DNA of 6,454 nt, from the NCBI GenBank assembly GCA_003176075.1, contig PSRN01000054.1, forward strand, positions 1 through 6,454. The letters are read 5' to 3'. The position numbers and the translations under genes are program-made. The notes beneath the pieces are model-generated. The model ran no database searches, had not been told where the DNA came from, and was given only the letters and a program-made list of their open reading frames with translations. The DNA is from Bdellovibrio sp. Lineage in GTDB: Bacteria; Bdellovibrionota; Bdellovibrionia; Bdellovibrionales; Bdellovibrionaceae. The first letter of the stretch is position 1, and every line of letters starts with the position of its first letter. Below, one piece after another: positions 4,672 through 6,454 of the stretch.

Positions 4672-6426
4672 GTGAGTCCAAAAATCGTTATTCTCACCGG
4701 CAAACCAAATTCAATGCGGGCGGCTGAATCATTTTTGCGAAATCGCAAATGGGACGTTTACTCAACCAACAACATTCGCGACGCGGTGGCGGCGGTTATT
4801 AAAAGGCGGCCGGATTTTGTTTTTCTTGCCGCCGATCACCCGAATAGGAAAATCAAAAGCATCCCCAAACTGCTGGCGCAAGCCGTTCAGGTGCAAATCA
4901 TCGGATTTGTGGAATCATCGGCAACCGCATCCGTGGCGGCTCTCGGGGAAATGAATTTTCATTACAGCCTTTTCCCCCCTGTCTCCGGTCCATCCATTGA
5001 AAGGATCATTAGCAAAATCAAGAAAGATGAGGAGCAGGCAGCACAAGAGAGCGCCAAGGCTTCACGCACTGATTCACGCCTTGAAAAAAGTGAAAAAGAG
5101 ACAGGAATTTCCAGGCGGATCAAAGCCGGCGGTACTGCTTCTGACAATACAGCAATTGTCCAAAACTCACGAATGGATGCCAATGTCGCTCTCCGCCAGC
5201 TGGATCAACTGCTGGATGATGGCACGGAAACGGCGAAAACGGATTCTTCATCTCCGGCCGGCGCTGGCAACATCGCATACATGCCGACAAGCCAGACGCC
5301 AGCTGAGAAGGATCCGAATTACGGGTATATCCCTCAGAGCACCAATGAAAGCCCCACCGGGCCCCTGGTGCCAACAAGTGGTCGAAAACCTCACTATAGT
5401 GAACTCCAGTCGCCCGACGGCGATGGCAAAGCAAAAAAGCAGAAGCCCCGTTTTGAAGTTGGAGAAGAACCCCCCGAACGTGAAAAACCCGTGTATGATC
5501 CCTACGCCGCTGACTGGGAGTCCAAGACGAATGAGCAGTTCCGGCAGCCTCCGTCCGGCGAGCAACCTGCGAATTTCGATCTGACCAAACCCGACGCGGT
5601 CAAAGCCCGGTCAACCGGAGAAGTCGGCGGTGTTCCGCAACCGCCAAGCACAGCGATTTTAACGCAAGACTCTCCTCCGACGGCGGAAAAAAACGTAAAA
5701 ACCGGGACCCAACAAGATGCGAATCGGCCCTTCAGTCAGGATTCAATATTCCTCCGCGGGACACAACAAGCCCTGGATGAAGCCAGCCAAAAAATCAGCG
5801 GCTTGGATCATTATGAGGAGCTGGAAAAATCCACGCACGCGGCTTGTATCATCATCAATTCTCCCCGATTTTCAGGATATCTTGTGGCGGCCATGGGCAA
5901 GGATCGCCGGGTTGACGCTGCTTTTATGAATACAGTTCGCGAGCGTCTTTTTGAATTTTTAAAAAGCCACGGCGAGTTGGTCGACGATCAAGAACAAGCC
6001 ATGGAATTGAAACTGGAAGAAGTTGAATTTGAGGACTGGGCCCTGCACAAGGCGGAATTTTTGCGCAAATCCATTCATGGCTCCTCCGAGGTCGCCATGG
6101 CGTTTTTCCCCAGTCAAGAAACGCAAGTCCAGTTGGAGAGCTCCGTCACTGATAGCATGTTGATGATGAACATCGACGACCTCAAGGACGATGTGCCGGT
6201 GGAGTTTGACCTCTACATTTATATGCCCAACAACAATCGATTTCTTCTTTACACGCCCCAGGGTCGTCCCATCTTTGGAGAACAACGAAAGCGTTTGCGT
6301 ACAAGGGGCGTGAACCACATTCATTTGCGCAAAGAATCCGGCAAACAGGTGAAGAAGTACCGCGCGCAGGTTTTCTTAAACGAGCGAATCGCCGAAATGA
6401 AGACAAGAATCGCCAGAGCGGGATAA
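4672..6426 (+). CDS. Uncharacterised protein: pseudo-receiver domain, disordered linker, conserved-looking C-terminal region
   Basis: No named family can be assigned with confidence. Residues 3-118 follow the alternating strand/helix pattern of a response-regulator receiver: strand KIVILTG (4-10), helix, strand DFVFLAADHP (48-57), strand QIIGFVES (75-82) and HYSLFPPVSG (97-106). The acidic pair after the first strand, the phospho-acceptor position (Ala where Asp is expected, with D55 offset by two) and the conserved Lys of the last strand all appear missing, so phosphorylation is unlikely. Residues about 119-350 are rich in S, P, T, E, K and Q and look disordered, apart from a short likely helix at 168-184 (VALRQLDQLLDD). 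Residues about 352-584 look folded and include CIIINSPRFSGYLVAAMG (from about 391), an acidic helical segment, and VPVEFDLYIYMPNNN (508-522) leading to LLYTPQGRP and KKYRAQVFLNERI. That last pattern resembles modules found before HD-GYP domains, but no HD-GYP is present. No signal peptide or membrane segment is seen. A signalling or scaffold role is inference only. Confidence 0.85.
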   Translation: MSPKIVILTGKPNSMRAAESFLRNRKWDVYSTNNIRDAVAAVIKRRPDFVFLAADHPNRKIKSIPKLLAQAVQVQIIGFVESSATASVAALGEMNFHYSLFPPVSGPSIERIISKIKKDEEQAAQESAKASRTDSRLEKSEKETGISRRIKAGGTASDNTAIVQNSRMDANVALRQLDQLLDDGTETAKTDSSSPAGAGNIAYMPTSQTPAEKDPNYGYIPQSTNESPTGPLVPTSGRKPHYSELQSPDGDGKAKKQKPRFEVGEEPPEREKPVYDPYAADWESKTNEQFRQPPSGEQPANFDLTKPDAVKARSTGEVGGVPQPPSTAILTQDSPPTAEKNVKTGTQQDANRPFSQDSIFLRGTQQALDEASQKISGLDHYEELEKSTHAACIIINSPRFSGYLVAAMGKDRRVDAAFMNTVRERLFEFLKSHGELVDDQEQAMELKLEEVEFEDWALHKAEFLRKSIHGSSEVAMAFFPSQETQVQLESSVTDSMLMMNIDDLKDDVPVEFDLYIYMPNNNRFLLYTPQGRPIFGEQRKRLRTRGVNHIHLRKESGKQVKKYRAQVFLNERIAEMKTRIARAG

Positions 6427-6433
6427 CACCCGT

Positions 6434-6444
6434 GGCACTGTGCC
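6434..6444. repeat. Short perfect palindrome after the last gene, copy 2
   Basis: GGCAC-T-GTGCC is a perfect 5+1+5 palindrome starting seven bases after the stop of the 584-residue gene. With its flanks (CGTGGCACTGTGCCG) it matches, in reverse orientation and with a two-base gap, the sequence just before that gene. It could begin a terminator hairpin, but the window ends before any T-run can be seen. Confidence 0.4.
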
Positions 6445-6454
6445 GAACTGGCCA

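Noticed and set aside
4714..4716. Later ATG start for the 584-residue protein
   Set aside because: It would delete the first strand PKIVILTG of the receiver-like domain, whereas the GTG at 4672 has a reasonable ribosome binding site.
4672..5025. Functional two-component response regulator
   Set aside because: The residues needed for phosphorylation (acidic pair, phospho-acceptor Asp, last-strand Lys) are not at their expected places, and no output DNA-binding domain follows.

Overview
The window holds four complete genes in a moderate-GC bacterial chromosome segment. In order they are the ATP-dependent protease Lon (+), a secreted YceI-family protein (-), a patatin-like phospholipase (+), and a 584-residue protein (+) with a degenerate receiver-like N-terminus, a long disordered linker and a conserved-looking C-terminus. 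The YceI protein carries a Sec-type signal peptide, which fits a diderm (Gram-negative) host. The style of the 584-residue protein (pseudo-receiver, polar linker, C-terminal block ending in a DLYIY/LYTP/KYRAQ-type segment) recalls proteins I associate with Bdellovibrio and relatives. That placement comes from memory, has low confidence, and was not tested by a search.

Layout. lon fills 37-2475. It converges on yceI (stop at 2690), and the 214-base gap between them is almost entirely one long imperfect palindrome (2498-2686). This palindrome has 14-18 bp perfect terminal inverted repeats flanked by TA, a perfect 16-bp inner stem, and a central hairpin followed by T-runs that looks like an intrinsic terminator for lon. 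It resembles a MITE-like, non-coding mobile repeat. yceI and the patatin gene are divergent and share a 156-base intergenic region. That region contains a perfect 15-bp inverted repeat (3360-3374 / 3428-3442), with a TTGACA hexamer in each arm, and a smaller dyad between the arms. Both genes start just after the same purine-rich GAGGAGGAGG ribosome binding site. A 68-base gap with a GC-rich hairpin separates the patatin gene from the GTG-started 584-residue gene. Short GGCAC(W)GTGC palindromes lie on both sides of that last gene.

How the parts work together. Lon is cytoplasmic protein quality control. YceI is a periplasmic lipid/isoprenoid-binding type protein, and the patatin is a lipid acyl hydrolase. 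The shared dyad between yceI and the patatin gene suggests, but does not prove, that these two lipid-related genes are co-regulated. The 584-residue gene follows the patatin gene in the same direction and may be co-transcribed with it. No defence system, CRISPR array, RNA gene or full insertion sequence is visible. The points of most interest are the palindromic element, the divergent-promoter dyad and the uncharacterised 584-residue protein.
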